64,000 nt of DNA from Allobaculum stercoricanis DSM 13633. GTDB taxonomy: Bacteria > Bacillota_I > Bacilli_A > Erysipelotrichales > Erysipelotrichaceae. The stretch covers positions 1,672,213-1,736,212 of the forward strand of contig NZ_KB913034.1 of NCBI RefSeq assembly GCF_000384195.1, written 5' to 3'. A program made the translations under genes and the position numbers. Below the pieces are notes generated by a model. That model was not told the DNA's origin and ran no database searches. It was given only the letters and a program-made list of their open reading frames with translations. This document shows, piece by piece, positions 1 to 8,736 of the stretch (positions are counted from its first letter, which is position 1; every line of letters begins with the position of its first letter).

Positions 1-1728
1 TTCAGAAGAGTCGACATCATGGTAGCTTCCGTCGAAGAGAGTTGCTTTAACGTCGATCATTGGGTAACCAGCGATTACACCTTTTTCAAGAGCATCTTGG
101 AGACCTTCGTTAGTTGGTTTGATGTATTCACGTGGAACGGAACCACCAACGATTGCATCAACGAATTCGTAACCTTTACCTTCTTCGTTTGGTTCGAATT
201 TGATCCATACGTGACCGTATTGACCTTTACCACCAGACTGACGGATGTATTTACCTTCACATTCCGCAGCTTTGCGTAATGTTTCACGGTAAGCAACTTG
301 AGGTTTACCAATCTTCGCATCAACGTTGAATTCACGGCGTAAACGTTCAACAAGAACGTCTAACTGAAGTTCACCAACACCAGCGATGATTGTTTGTCCA
401 GTTTCTTTGTTTGTGTAAGTTTTGAAAGTTGGGTCTTCTTCAGCAAGTTTTGCAAGGGCAAGACCCATTTTGTCTTGGTCAGCTTTTGTTCTTGGTTCAA
501 GAGACAGTTCGATAACTGGTTCAGGGAACTGCATTTTTTCAAGAATAATTGGGTGATCAAGATCACATAAAGTATCACCAGTTGTTGTATTTTTCAAACC
601 TACAGCAGCAGCGATATCACCTGCGTATACGCATGGGATTTCGTTACGGTTGTTGGCGTGCATCTGCATGATACGACCAAAACGTTCTTTTGTATCTTTG
701 GAAGAGTTCAATACATAGCTTCCAGAGTCAGCTACACCAGAGTAAACACGGAAGAATGTTAATTTACCTACGTATTTATCTGTCATAACTTTGAAGGCAA
801 GAGCAGCAAATGGTTGATCATCTGCTGGGATACGTTCTGCGCTGTCACCGTTTGGTAATGTACCTGAGATTGCTGGTACATCCAATGGGCTTGGTAAGTA
901 AGCAAGAACAGCATCCAACATTGGTTGAACACCTTTGTCTTTATAAGCGGAACCGCAAAGTACTGGGAAGAATTCACCTGTACATACTGCGATACGTAAA
1001 ACACGTTTAATTTCTTCGATAGAAGGTTCTTCACCTTCAAGTACTTGCATCATGAATTCTTCGTCATAATCTGCTAAGTATTCGCAGAGTTGGAGACGAT
1101 ATTCTTCCATTTGATCAACTAAATCTGCAGGTACTGGTCCTTCTTCGATGATAACGCCTTTATCACCTTTGTTGTAGATAGCTTTACGTTCGATGATATC
1201 TACGACACCTTCGAATGTAGATTCAGCACCGATTGGTAACTGAATTGGGCAAGATTTTGCACCTAAACGATCCACGATTGTGTTGCAAGACATAATGAAG
1301 TCTGCACCAGTGGAGTCCATTTTGTTTACGAAAACGATACGTGGTACACCGTATTCAGTAGCTTGACGCCATACAGTTTCTGTCTGTGGTTCAACACCGG
1401 CTTTAGCATCCAGAACAGTAACAGCACCATCTAATACACGTAAGGAACGTTCAACTTCAACTGTGAAGTCAACGTGACCTGGAGTATCGATGATGTTAAT
1501 TCTGTTGCCTTTCCAATGAACAGTAGTTGCTGCAGATGTGATTGTGATACCACGTTCTGCTTCTTGGTCCATCCAGTCCATTGTGGATGTACCATCGTGT
1601 GTTTCACCAATTTTGTGGTTAACACCTGTGTAGAACAGGATACGTTCAGTGGTTGTTGTTTTTCCGGCGTCGATGTGGGCCATGATACCAATATTACGAG
1701 TGTTTTCTAAAGAGTATTCTCTTGGCAT
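1..1728 (-). CDS. fusA: Elongation factor G (partial, C-terminus outside window)
   Basis: EF-G, the ribosomal translocase GTPase. The frame is open from an ATG at 1728 to base 1, giving 576 codons of a protein that is usually about 690 residues, so the last part of domain IV and domain V lie outside the window. The N-terminus [15 protein letters not shown] leads into the P-loop [12 protein letters not shown] (residues about 17-28), followed by the G3 motif DTPGHVDF and G4 motif NKMD. It is third in the str order rpsL-rpsG-fusA on the minus strand, 114 bp after rpsG, with a purine-rich ribosome binding site before the ATG. Cytoplasmic; no defect seen in the visible part. Confidence 0.97.
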   Translation of the reverse strand, partial: MPREYSLENTRNIGIMAHIDAGKTTTTERILFYTGVNHKIGETHDGTSTMDWMDQEAERGITITSAATTVHWKGNRINIIDTPGHVDFTVEVERSLRVLDGAVTVLDAKAGVEPQTETVWRQATEYGVPRIVFVNKMDSTGADFIMSCNTIVDRLGAKSCPIQLPIGAESTFEGVVDIIERKAIYNKGDKGVIIEEGPVPADLVDQMEEYRLQLCEYLADYDEEFMMQVLEGEEPSIEEIKRVLRIAVCTGEFFPVLCGSAYKDKGVQPMLDAVLAYLPSPLDVPAISGTLPNGDSAERIPADDQPFAALAFKVMTDKYVGKLTFFRVYSGVADSGSYVLNSSKDTKERFGRIMQMHANNRNEIPCVYAGDIAAAVGLKNTTTGDTLCDLDHPIILEKMQFPEPVIELSLEPRTKADQDKMGLALAKLAEEDPTFKTYTNKETGQTIIAGVGELQLDVLVERLRREFNVDAKIGKPQVAYRETLRKAAECEGKYIRQSGGKGQYGHVWIKFEPNEEGKGYEFVDAIVGGSVPREYIKPTNEGLQDALEKGVIAGYPMIDVKATLFDGSYHDVDSSE

Positions 1729-1842
1729 GATTCGACATCCTTTCTGCCGCCTTTATTCAAATACAAGGCGATCCATAATTTATAGTATTGCAAGTTGTTG
1801 CGTATATTGACAAATCAAAGTGAAATTTGATTGAAATCAATC

Positions 1843-2313
1843 TTACCAACGGTAGTGAGCGAATGCTTTGTTTGCTTCAGCCATACGGTGAACGTTGTCA
1901 CGTTGTTTAACAGAAGCACCAGTTCCGTTAGCAGCATCGATGATTTCAGCTGCAAGGCGCTGTTCCATTGTTTTTTCGTTACGTAATCTTGCGTAGTTTA
2001 CTAACCAACGTAAACCAAGAGTTAGTCTTCTTTCGTCGCTAACTTCTACTGGTACTTGGTAGTTAGCACCACCGACACGTCTTACCTTCAATTCGAGTTG
2101 AGGCATGATGTTTTCGAGAGCTTGTTCGAAAACTTCCATTGGTTGTTTTCCAGTTTTTACTTCAACAATGTCAAATGCATTGTATAAAATTTTCTGTGCA
2201 GTCCCGCGTTTTCCATCAATCATGATTTTGTTGATTAAACGAGTGACGAGTTTGGAATTGTAAATTGGGTCAGGTAATACATCCCTTTTCGCAATATGTC
2301 CTTTTCTTGGCAT
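1843..2313 (-). CDS. rpsG: 30S ribosomal protein S7
   Basis: S7, the primary 16S rRNA binding protein that nucleates the 30S head. The 156-residue length is exactly usual for bacteria, and the conserved [16 protein letters not shown] start and the [13 protein letters not shown] segment (about residues 76-90) are present. It lies 24 bp downstream of rpsL, with a GGAG-type ribosome binding site between them, and precedes fusA. S7 is the classical translational autoregulator of the str operon in enterobacteria; nothing in this sequence proves that here. Confidence 0.97.
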   Translation of the reverse strand: MPRKGHIAKRDVLPDPIYNSKLVTRLINKIMIDGKRGTAQKILYNAFDIVEVKTGKQPMEVFEQALENIMPQLELKVRRVGGANYQVPVEVSDERRLTLGLRWLVNYARLRNEKTMEQRLAAEIIDAANGTGASVKQRDNVHRMAEANKAFAHYRW

Positions 2314-2337
2314 GTTTTATTCTCCTTTCACGATTGA

Positions 2338-2751
2338 CTATTTCTTAGGTTTTTTAGTTCCGTATAAAGAACGGCTTTGTTTACGATCTGTAACACCAGC
2401 GCAGTCTAAAGTACCGCGGATGATGTGGTAACGTACACCAGGAAGGTCTTTAACACGTCCACCACGAATCAGTACAACAGAGTGTTCCTGAAGGTTGTGT
2501 CCGATACCTGGAATATAAGCTGTTACTTCCATACCGTTGCTCAAACGTACACGAGCGTATTTACGAAGTGCAGAGTTTGGTTTTTTAGGTGTCATTGTCC
2601 CGACACGTGTGCAGACACCACGTTTTTGTGGGCTGGACAAAGTAGTTGGTCTGGACTTTAAAGAGTTGTAACCGCGGTTTAACGCAGGAGATTTTGACAT
2701 GTTCTCGCTAGTTTCGCGGCCTTTACGAATCAACTGATTAATTGTAGGCAT
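2338..2751 (-). CDS. rpsL: 30S ribosomal protein S12
   Basis: S12, a decoding-centre protein of the 30S subunit. It has 137 residues, normal for Bacillota. The decoding loops [22 protein letters not shown] and [12 protein letters not shown] are intact, and the two lysines known as streptomycin-resistance positions in other bacteria (in TPKKPNS and GRVKDLP) are the wild-type residues. It is the first gene of the str operon, with an AAGGAG ribosome binding site just upstream. A 140-base leader with alternative hairpins precedes it (see the leader entry). Confidence 0.97.
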   Translation of the reverse strand: MPTINQLIRKGRETSENMSKSPALNRGYNSLKSRPTTLSSPQKRGVCTRVGTMTPKKPNSALRKYARVRLSNGMEVTAYIPGIGHNLQEHSVVLIRGGRVKDLPGVRYHIIRGTLDCAGVTDRKQSRSLYGTKKPKK

Positions 2752-2808
2752 TGCTTCTCCTTATTTATCTTTTATGAGTCCTTATCGACATAGTTCATAC
2801 AAACGAAT

Positions 2809-2898
2809 CCGGGTGGGTCATAATCAACCCTTTAAAAAACGGGTGTTCCACCCATTTGCATGCTTGAATAGGTTATAAAAATACGAAAGATCTGTCAA
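2809..2898 (-). promoter_or_regulatory. str operon promoter and leader with terminator-like hairpin
   Basis: On the minus strand a TTGACA -35 (2893-2898) and a TATAAC -10 (2872-2877) lie upstream of rpsL, with a short 15-base spacer. The transcript then carries GGGTG-GAA-CACCC directly followed by G and six T, which resembles an intrinsic terminator. About 20 bases further on, CCACCC (near 2811-2816) could pair with the same GGGTGG and break that hairpin. The two exclusive pairings suggest attenuation or r-protein feedback. The pairing is seen; the regulation is inferred. Confidence 0.45.
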
Positions 2899-3241
2899 GC
2901 TTGTTTCTCAATGAAATTGATGAAAACGTCATGTAAATCATTACATCGCCAATTTCTTCCAAATTAGGCGATATCTTTCGAGATTTCCGTTGTTACTCTA
3001 GCATGTTTTTTTCCCTTTTTACAACTTATATTGGCATCAATAGTGATTTTTGCTTTTTTAATTCTCTAGAGAACTCCTTAAATTGCTCTGTTGTCTTTTT
3101 TCCTGTCTATCGTCCAATTTTTTGTCCACTACGCTTTTATAATCAAATTATGACGTCGTGAGCTGTAATTATTTCAATCGATAGTTATTTTAAATTTCGT
3201 TAGTTTCTGCTCGCTTTTTACTCATCTTTAAAACGATTTCT
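2899..3241. other. Intergenic region without a recognised gene
   Basis: This AT-rich spacer lies between the str promoter and the end of the ABC ATPase gene. No convincing ORF, RNA fold or clear intrinsic terminator was found in it on either strand. Confidence 0.5.
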
Positions 3242-3901
3242 CTATTGTGATATTTCTTGAAATTCAATTACTTTTGCTTGTAAAAGTTTTGCTTCCTCTT
3301 CATGATGCGTAGCAAAAACAAGAGCAAAGTTTCGTTCTTTTTGAAGTTTTAAAAGAGTTTGAATAATCTCTTGTCTTAACGCCGGATCTAGTGCAGGGAA
3401 TGTTTCATCCAGTATTAAAATATCCGGCTCTTTCATCATTGCTCGTGCCAATGCCACTCTTTTTCTTTGTCCTGCTGATAAAGTTGACGTTAATTGATCC
3501 AAAAACGAAAGACACGAAAATTCCTGCGCCCAATGCATCACTTTTTCTTTTCGTTTTGCTCGATCGAATTTTAAAAAGTCTAATCCAAGTTCAACATTGC
3601 GGTATGCACTCAATTCCCGATATAAATCATCCGCATCAAAAACCATAGATACATTTTGCGTGGAACTCACATGACCTTGATCTGGTTCTACAAGACCGGC
3701 AACCATTTTTAAAATCGTTGTCTTTCCACTTCCACTTGGTCCCATTAGCGCAATTCGCTCATTGGCATAAATCTTTAAATTCAAATTCGAAAGAATCTGT
3801 TTTCCATCAAACGTTTTATCTACATTTTTGGCACAAAAGAGCAATCGTTCTTCTTGTGTTGAGTTAACTCCTTTTTGTGTGAATTGTTTTGTCTCGTTCA
3901 T
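3242..3901 (-). CDS. ABC transporter ATP-binding protein, orphan
   Basis: A stand-alone ABC ATPase of 219 residues resembling the polar amino-acid importer type. Walker A GPSGSGKTT, Q-loop region, signature LSAGQRKRVALARAM, Walker B DILILDETFPALDP and the switch histidine in FATHHEE are all visible. The signature has A in place of the usual second G (LSGGQ). The start at 3901 (MNETKQF) is chosen because the longer upstream extension is rich in residues untypical of the family, but no clear Shine-Dalgarno site precedes it, so the start is uncertain. No permease or binding protein is adjacent, so the substrate is unknown. It is transcribed away from the 6S-like RNA. Confidence 0.75.
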   Translation of the reverse strand: MNETKQFTQKGVNSTQEERLLFCAKNVDKTFDGKQILSNLNLKIYANERIALMGPSGSGKTTILKMVAGLVEPDQGHVSSTQNVSMVFDADDLYRELSAYRNVELGLDFLKFDRAKRKEKVMHWAQEFSCLSFLDQLTSTLSAGQRKRVALARAMMKEPDILILDETFPALDPALRQEIIQTLLKLQKERNFALVFATHHEEEAKLLQAKVIEFQEISQ

Positions 3902-4027
3902 AGTTAGTATGGCAACATATCCCCAAGATAAATGCAAGTAGTTTTCTTGCAGCATTGTGCATAAACAATAATGATTCTCTCTTCTTTTTTTGACCATAAG
4001 TTCACAAACAATGATAAGCATTAAACC

Positions 4028-4056
4028 ATGACAGATGAATCTCATTTTGATATACT
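4028..4056 (+). promoter_or_regulatory. Promoter of the 6S-like RNA
   Basis: ATGACA (4028-4033) matches the -35 consensus at five of six positions. A 17-base spacer separates it from TATACT (4051-4056), and a TG one base upstream makes the -10 an extended one. Transcription would begin near 4063, the 5' side of the long closing stem of the predicted RNA. Confidence 0.6.
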
Positions 4057-4062
4057 TAAGGC

Positions 4063-4269
4063 ACCTAGCAAGCATGCATTTTTCCTACAACTGAGATAAG
4101 GGAAACTGATTTTTACATGTCATTGTCGAAAACCTAGAAAGTGCATCTCTCTTTTAAGACAGTTGCGGTTGATCAAGGTATCCTAGATTTGTAATAAGTT
4201 GCCCACCTGCACAAACGTACAGGTAAAAATCTCGCTTGTTGGGGGCCGGATCTTGGTCCGGCTTTTTTT
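4063..4269 (+). ncRNA. Candidate 6S-like RNA
   Basis: A promoter-RNA-terminator unit of about 200 nt with no ORF. CCUAGCAAGC (4065-4074) pairs over 10 bases with GCUUGUUGGG (4234-4243), and AUUUUUCC (4079-4086) pairs with GGUAAAAAU (4222-4230), giving a long closing stem. An open central region follows, its 3' strand holding the small hairpin CACCUG...CAGGU (4204-4224), and then a long imperfect arm. A closing stem, a large central bubble, a 3'-strand hairpin and a terminal arm are the hallmarks of 6S RNA, which binds housekeeping RNA polymerase. Length also fits. Folding was done by eye, so another structured RNA cannot be excluded. Confidence 0.55.
4245..4269 (+). terminator. Terminator of the 6S-like RNA
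   Basis: GCCGGA and TCCGGC form a GC-rich stem around a six-base loop, followed by seven T on the plus strand. Confidence 0.85.
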
Positions 4270-4345
4270 ATTGCCTTTTTTGACTTTGTTTGGCAAAAGC
4301 GTAAAAAAAATAACCATACAGTCGGGCTCTACCACTCCTGATGTA

Positions 4346-4376
4346 ACCGAGTGAATTTGATCACTCGGTCTTTTTT
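4346..4376 (+). terminator. Terminator at the left end of the IS110 element
   Basis: ACCGAGTGA and TCACTCGGT form a stem with a short loop, followed by a run of six T. If the element starts near 4330 this lies just inside it and would block read-in transcription. Confidence 0.75.
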
Positions 4377-4383
4377 CTCTTGC

Positions 4384-4552
4384 TATACTGAAATTAGCGG
4401 AAGAGATCGTTGCTTTTTTGAGATTTGATCTCGCAAAAAAAAAATTGATAGAAGATCTTCTGTATGCACCACTGACTGTTTCGAAACAGAACGAATAATT
4501 CGCCCTGCTCGAGAACGTAGAAAAAAATATTAATTCGCAGAAGATCGGCCGC
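4384..4552 (+). ncRNA. Candidate bridge RNA of the IS110 element
   Basis: An extended -10 (TGCTATACT, ending 4389) precedes a structured non-coding stretch ending about 20 bases before the recombinase start. GCGG (4397-4400) can pair with CCGC (4549-4552), and GAUCGUUGC with GCAGAAGAUC, closing a roughly 155-nt domain. Inside are a hairpin of U6-GAGAU with AUCUC-A-rich strand (4413-4440), the palindromes AGAAGATCTTCT and CTGTTTCGAAACAG, and CGAATAATTCG. Size and position match the bridge RNAs known from IS621 and other IS110-group elements. Guide loops were not assigned. Structure is seen; function is inferred from the family. Confidence 0.5.
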
Positions 4553-4574
4553 TTTTCTATTTTTGGAGGTAATT

Positions 4575-5825
4575 ATGGAAAGACTATATGCGGTTTGTTG
4601 TGGTATCGATGTTCACAAAAAGATTTTGGTTGCTTGTTTGAGAACGAAACAATCTACTGAAATTCGTTCTTTTGGTGCATCAACTCAAGATCTTCTTGAT
4701 CTTGTGGATTGGTTAACAGCCAATCAATGCGAAGCTGTAGCGATGGAAAGTACAGCTTCATATTGGAAGCCTGTTTTTAATATTCTTGAAGGCTGTGATT
4801 TAAACCCAATGGTTGTCAATGCTCAACACATGAAACAAGTTCCTGGACGAAAAACAGATGTAAAAGATGCTGAATGGATTTCTGATCTGTTAATGAATGG
4901 ACTTCTTAAACCGAGTTTTATTCCAAATAGACGTCAAAGAGAACTTCGCGAACTATGTAGATACAGAAAATCATTGATCGTTGATTTAGGTGCTGAAAAG
5001 AATCGACTTCAGAAAATGTTAGAAGGAGCGAATATCAAACTATCTGGGACAATATCCGATATTAATGGTAAGAGTGGAAAAGCTCTTCTTGACTATATTG
5101 TTTCTGGCGAAATTTTTGACGACGAAGCTTATGAACGACTTCTTGCAGAAAAGTTGATTTCCAAACGATTAAAAGCACCTAAAAAACAATTGATCAAAGA
5201 TATGCAAGGTTGTATCAGCCCAATTCAGGCAAAGATGATCAAAGTGATTCGAACTCATATTTCAGAACTTGAAGCGCACATCAAAGAACTGAATGACGAC
5301 ATTTCAAATCATCTAAACGAAGAAGAAGAAAACGCAGTTGAATTAATCAAAGACATCCCTGGTATTTCAGATACGAGTGCACAAACGATCGTTTCAATCA
5401 TTGGAACAGATATGTCGCGCTTTCCAACAAGCGGAGCTTTGTGTTCATGGGGTGGACTATGTCCTGGAAATCATGAAAGCGCTGGGAAACGAAAGAATGG
5501 AAGAACAAACAAGGGAAATAAACTCTTAAGAAGTACTTTAGTTGTCTGTGCTCACTCAGCTGTGTTGAAAAAAGATTCTTACTTTGGAGAAATGTATAAA
5601 CGGATTGCCTCACATAGAGGAAGGAAAAGAGCTATTGTTGCAGTTGCACACGCAATATTACAAATCATTTGGCAACTACTCAAAAAGAATGAGAGATATG
5701 AAGATTTAGGCTCAGATTACTTTGAAAAGAAAAATCACAAAAATAAGTTAGTATCAACTTTAAAGAAGCTTGAAAATTTTGGAATAACTCTCATGCCAGA
5801 ACAACTGGCACAAGTAGCCTTCTAG
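4575..5825 (+). CDS. IS110-family recombinase (transposase)
   Basis: The DEDD/serine recombinase that excises and inserts IS110 elements, in known cases under bridge-RNA guidance. It has 416 residues from the ATG at 4575, which follows GGAGGT by a good distance. The RuvC-like domain shows GIDVHKK (D12), the glutamate of AMESTASYWKP and the PGRKTDVKDAEW pair of aspartates. The C-terminal Tnp20 domain shows FPTSGALCSWGGLCPG and the presumed nucleophilic serine in HESAGKRKNG, followed by KGNKLLR. A long helical linker separates the domains. Nothing is missing, so the element may be active. Confidence 0.93.
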   Translation: MERLYAVCCGIDVHKKILVACLRTKQSTEIRSFGASTQDLLDLVDWLTANQCEAVAMESTASYWKPVFNILEGCDLNPMVVNAQHMKQVPGRKTDVKDAEWISDLLMNGLLKPSFIPNRRQRELRELCRYRKSLIVDLGAEKNRLQKMLEGANIKLSGTISDINGKSGKALLDYIVSGEIFDDEAYERLLAEKLISKRLKAPKKQLIKDMQGCISPIQAKMIKVIRTHISELEAHIKELNDDISNHLNEEEENAVELIKDIPGISDTSAQTIVSIIGTDMSRFPTSGALCSWGGLCPGNHESAGKRKNGRTNKGNKLLRSTLVVCAHSAVLKKDSYFGEMYKRIASHRGRKRAIVAVAHAILQIIWQLLKKNERYEDLGSDYFEKKNHKNKLVSTLKKLENFGITLMPEQLAQVAF

Positions 5826-5901
5826 AATTTTACTATTTTATTTTTTCAAAAACATCAGGGATTTTGTGCGCTTTTTTCTAAAACGTTCGATTTGGTTACA
5901 G

Positions 5902-5930
5902 AAAAAAAGCATGAGTGAAATCACTCATGC
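5902..5930 (-). terminator. Terminator of the rplJ-rplL operon
   Basis: GCATGAGTGA and TCACTCATGC form a perfect stem, with seven A on the plus strand giving the U-tract on the minus transcript, 36 bases after rplL. Confidence 0.9.
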
Positions 5931-5965
5931 TTTCATATACATTGTTAAATAATTTTAAACTAAAA

Positions 5966-6337
5966 CTACTTAATTGTAACAGTTGCACCAGCAGCCATAA
6001 GTTTTTCTTTGATTTGTTCAGCTTCTTCTGGAGCAATGTTTTCTTTGATGACAGCAGGAACACCGTCAACCATTTTCTTAGCATCAACAAGGCCAAGACC
6101 AGTGATTTCACGTACAGCTTTGATAACTGCAACTTTAGTTCCACCAACGTCAGTTAATGTAACTGTTACTTCGCTTGGTCCTTCGTCAGCAGCTGGAGCA
6201 CCAGCAGCAGGTCCAGCAACAGCAGCAGCTGCTACTACACCGAATTTATCTTCGATTGCTTTTACAAGATCGTTCAGTTCAAGGATTGTTGCCTCTTCGA
6301 GGTAGGCAAGGATTTCTTCTTGAGTTAATTTAGCCAT
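5966..6337 (-). CDS. rplL: 50S ribosomal protein L7/L12
   Basis: The stalk protein that recruits translational GTPases. It has 123 residues. An N-terminal dimerisation segment (residues 1-30) is followed by the flexible Ala/Gly/Pro hinge ([15 protein letters not shown], about 37-51) and the C-terminal domain with [30 protein letters not shown]. The start MAKLTQEE at 6337 is set by GGAGGA seven bases upstream; an in-frame start five codons earlier would overlap that site. It is last in the operon, 43 bp after rplJ. Confidence 0.97.
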   Translation of the reverse strand: MAKLTQEEILAYLEEATILELNDLVKAIEDKFGVVAAAAVAGPAAGAPAADEGPSEVTVTLTDVGGTKVAVIKAVREITGLGLVDAKKMVDGVPAVIKENIAPEEAEQIKEKLMAAGATVTIK

Positions 6338-6380
6338 TTTATTTTCCTCCAATGGTTACTGCAATGATGCAGTCGCGCTC

Positions 6381-6869
6381 TTATTCTTTGCTTTCAGCAA
6401 CTGCTTTAACAGCAAGAGCAAATTTGATTACAGGTGCATTCAAAGTAGATGCAAATTTTGCCAGCATACCTTCTTTGTTTGGCAGACTGGAAAGAGTTTT
6501 GATTGTTGCTTCGTCAACAACTGCTCCATCTACGATGCCGCTTTTTAAAACCAGTTTATCGTGAGTTTTTGCGAATTCAGCAAGTACACGAGCTGGAGCA
6601 ACTTGGTCAGTACCAAATACAAGTGCGTTTGGTCCTTTTAAAGCTGGTTCCAGGGCTTCGAAGCCTAACTGTTTTACCGTACGCTGTGCAATTGTGTTTT
6701 TGAACACTTTCATGTCCACACCTTCTTTACGTAAGTTGTTACGTAATTCAGTGATTTCAGCAACTGTTAAGCCACGGTATTCAACGACAACAACAGAACT
6801 AGAGTCAGAGATTTTTTGAGACAGCTCAGCAACATCAGCTTCCTTTTGAGCAAGGACGTCTTTGTTCAT
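6381..6869 (-). CDS. rplJ: 50S ribosomal protein L10
   Basis: L10 anchors L7/L12 dimers to the 23S GTPase-associated centre. The 162 residues include the N-terminal rRNA-binding domain with VVVVEYRGLTVAEITELR and FKNTIAQRTVKQLG, and a C-terminal helix for L7/L12 binding. It is preceded by a 200-base leader that contains a recognisable L10 leader structure, so autogenous control by the L10(L12) complex is expected. Followed by rplL. Confidence 0.97.
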   Translation of the reverse strand: MNKDVLAQKEADVAELSQKISDSSSVVVVEYRGLTVAEITELRNNLRKEGVDMKVFKNTIAQRTVKQLGFEALEPALKGPNALVFGTDQVAPARVLAEFAKTHDKLVLKSGIVDGAVVDEATIKTLSSLPNKEGMLAKFASTLNAPVIKFALAVKAVAESKE

Positions 6870-6916
6870 GAGGTTTCCTCTACTTTCTGTATTGCATCAA
6901 TATTCTCTAGATAGAT

Positions 6917-7016
6917 TAAGAAAGCCCGCAAAGATAGCGGGCTTGATATGCATATTCAAAATGCGATCAATCCCTCGGCAACATAATTAAGCATTTTAGC
7001 CGTTGCTGTCTATGGA
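6917..7016 (-). promoter_or_regulatory. L10 leader (r-protein mRNA leader)
   Basis: Between rplA and rplJ the minus strand reads GACAGCAACGGC, then AAATGCTTAATTATGTTGCCGAGGG, and ends with the GC-rich hairpin GCCCGC...GCGGGC before TTTCTT. This pattern and its position match the L10 leader known in Bacillota, bound by the L10(L12)4 complex. The last hairpin could also act as an attenuator that sets the ratio of L1/L11 to L10/L12. Confidence 0.8.
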
Positions 7017-7070
7017 ATACTGATAACAAACTTATATTAGTGATGAAGAATTAGAAAGTCAAATACTTTC

Positions 7071-7754
7071 TTATTTCATTTCTACGTGGATACCAGGACC
7101 CATTGTTGTAGAAAGAACAAGATTCTTCATGTAAGTACCTTTTACTTTAGCTGGTCTAGCTTTTTTGATTACATCGTAAACAGCGTTGAAGTTTTCAACG
7201 AGTTTTTCGTTTTCAAAAGATACTTTTCCGATCAGGACATTGATGTTACCTGCTTTGTCAACGCGGTAAGTAACTTTACCTTTTTTAACTTCGTTAACAG
7301 CGTTAGCAATATCCATTGTAACTGTACCTGTTTTAGGGTTTGGCATTAAACCTTTTGGTCCAAGTACACGACCTAAACGTCCTAATTTACCCATCATGTT
7401 TGGAGTAGCGATAAGAACGTCAAATTCGAACCATCCGCCTTGGATTTTTTGGATGAGTTCATCGGAGCCTACGAAATCTGCTCCTGCTTCTTCAGCTTCT
7501 TTTGCTTTGTCGCCTTCAGCAACAACAGCAACAGTCTGAGTTTTTCCTGTTCCGTTAGGAAGAACCATTGCACCACGGATCTGCTGGTCAGCGTGACGTG
7601 GGTCAACGTTTAAGTTGAAAGCCATTTCAACAGTTTCGTCGAATTTAGCGGAGCTAGCTTTTTTAGCGAGATCAACAGCTTCTTCAACGGTATAAATTTT
7701 TGTACGATCTACGAGATCTTTAGCAGCTTTATAGCGTTTGCTTAATTTTGCCAT
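7071..7754 (-). CDS. rplA: 50S ribosomal protein L1
   Basis: L1 forms the mobile L1 stalk near the E site. It has 227 residues from MAKLSKRYK at 7754, chosen because AAGGAGG lies a proper distance upstream; a longer in-frame extension runs back into rplK. The signature [20 protein letters not shown] (about residues 123-142) and the [15 protein letters not shown] end are intact. It is 13 bp after rplK, and in other bacteria L1 represses the rplK-rplA mRNA. Confidence 0.96.
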   Translation of the reverse strand: MAKLSKRYKAAKDLVDRTKIYTVEEAVDLAKKASSAKFDETVEMAFNLNVDPRHADQQIRGAMVLPNGTGKTQTVAVVAEGDKAKEAEEAGADFVGSDELIQKIQGGWFEFDVLIATPNMMGKLGRLGRVLGPKGLMPNPKTGTVTMDIANAVNEVKKGKVTYRVDKAGNINVLIGKVSFENEKLVENFNAVYDVIKKARPAKVKGTYMKNLVLSTTMGPGIHVEMK

Positions 7755-7767
7755 CGGTCTGTCCTCC

Positions 7768-8196
7768 TTATCCTTCGAATCCTGTGATTTTGATGCCCAT
7801 GTTACGTGCAGTACCTGCAACAATGCGCATAGCACCTTCAACGTCATTAGCATTTAAATCTGGCATCTTGTATTCAGCAATTTCTTTAAGCTGATCTACA
7901 GTAATAGTTCCAGCAACCTGTTTCTGGTCACCGCTTGCTGTAGAAATTCCAGCAGCTTTTTTCAGCATTGCTGCAGCTGGAGTTGTTTTTAATACGAAAT
8001 CAAAGCTTTTGTCTTCGTAAGCAGTGATGACAACTGGTACGATGTCGCCTTTACGTTCTTTAGTTGCATCGTTGAATGCGCTACAGAACTGAGGCATGTT
8101 GATTCCAACACCTGCAAGACCTGGACCTGGTTTAGCTCCACCTGCAGGGAACTGGAGTTTTACAACTTTAGTAATTTTTTTCTTTTTCTTAGCCAT
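7768..8196 (-). CDS. rplK: 50S ribosomal protein L11
   Basis: L11 binds the GTPase-associated region of 23S rRNA and is needed for the stringent response via RelA in well-studied species. It has 142 residues. The lysine-rich start and the [21 protein letters not shown] segment are conserved, as is the C-terminal RNA-binding part ending [12 protein letters not shown]. It is the first gene of the operon here; the usual upstream secE-nusG pair is not present in the window. Confidence 0.97.
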   Translation of the reverse strand: MAKKKKKITKVVKLQFPAGGAKPGPGLAGVGINMPQFCSAFNDATKERKGDIVPVVITAYEDKSFDFVLKTTPAAAMLKKAAGISTASGDQKQVAGTITVDQLKEIAEYKMPDLNANDVEGAMRIVAGTARNMGIKITGFEG

Positions 8197-8315
8197 AAGA
8201 CTCTCCTCCTGTATATGGTCTTATGCTGTGGTTTACGGAACGACTCGAATGATATGAAGATGATTTCTCATCTTTTTCTATCAATCTTTGCGTTTCCTCC
8301 CACGCATGCCTAAAC

Positions 8316-8344
8316 ATACTACTCAATTCAGTTTGAATTTGCAA
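8316..8344 (-). promoter_or_regulatory. rplK operon promoter
   Basis: TTGCAA (8339-8344) and TAGTAT (8316-8321) on the minus strand are separated by exactly 17 bases. The approximately 110-base leader to rplK contains a small AGATGA/TCATCT hairpin that could be part of an L1 operator; that role is inferred. Confidence 0.65.
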
Positions 8345-8553
8345 CAGAATAATCCGATTTTCTTCGACTTTTTTTGATCGATATTTGCGATATGTATGGT
8401 GTTTCGTCCATCTAACTTTCTTGACTCACTATCACCTAGCCGTCATGTCATTTTTCAACGATCTACTCTTAAAGCATTAAACCTCTTATTCAACCATCAT
8501 TTCTTGCATCGCCATTGAACTTAAAAGCAGGAAATGCTCTTCAAAACTGCATT
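8345..8553. other. Intergenic region without a recognised gene
   Basis: Between the rplK promoter and the first tRNA-Glu terminator no ORF with a ribosome binding site and no RNA structure was recognised. Confidence 0.5.
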
Positions 8554-8584
8554 AAAAAACCCTTCAAGATATATTCTTGAAGGG
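8554..8584 (-). terminator. Terminator of tRNA-Glu copy 1
   Basis: CCCTTCAAGA and TCTTGAAGGG form a 10-bp stem, followed on the minus transcript by six U. Confidence 0.9.
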
Positions 8585-8596
8585 TGTTATTTTCAA

Positions 8597-8672
8597 TGGT
8601 GACGCGTACGGGATTCGAACCCGTGAATGCATGCGTGAAAGGCATGTGAGTTAACCGTTTCTCCAACGCGCC
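8597..8672 (-). tRNA. tRNA-Glu (TTC), copy 1
   Basis: A 76-base cloverleaf with encoded CCA. The anticodon loop CTTTCAC gives UUC, which reads glutamate codons. The T-arm GGGTTCGAATCCC and acceptor GGCGCGT/ACGCGTC are intact. It has its own promoter and terminator. An identical mature sequence lies 419 bases away. Confidence 0.95.
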
Positions 8673-8708
8673 ATCTGTTTTTTTCATTCATCGCTTGAAT
8701 GCCTCGTT

Positions 8709-8736
8709 AGTATATCATGTTTCAAAAGGAGTGCAA
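8709..8736 (-). promoter_or_regulatory. Promoter of tRNA-Glu copy 1
   Basis: TTGCAC (8731-8736) and TATACT (8709-8714) on the minus strand are 16 bases apart. Confidence 0.65.

Larger units (their letters stand above)
4330..5870 (+). mobile_element. IS110-family insertion sequence (limits approximate)
   Basis: One IS110-type recombinase gene with about 240 bases of structured non-coding DNA upstream and about 45 bases downstream. Short inverted sequences CCTGATGT (4337-4344) and ACATCAGG (5852-5859) bracket the unit and probably mark sub-terminal repeats, but exact ends and core dinucleotide could not be fixed. The long left end and short right end match the IS110 subgroup rather than IS1111. 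It sits between the 6S-like RNA terminator and the rplL operon terminator, so it appears not to interrupt a gene. Confidence 0.75.

Noticed and set aside
3902..4075. In-frame N-terminal extension of the ABC ATPase
   Set aside because: It is not family-like, and its upstream end overlaps the promoter and 5' end of the 6S-like RNA on the other strand.
6009..6305. 98-codon plus-strand ORF over rplL
   Set aside because: Antisense shadow of the Ala/Gly-rich rplL sequence, without a ribosome binding site.
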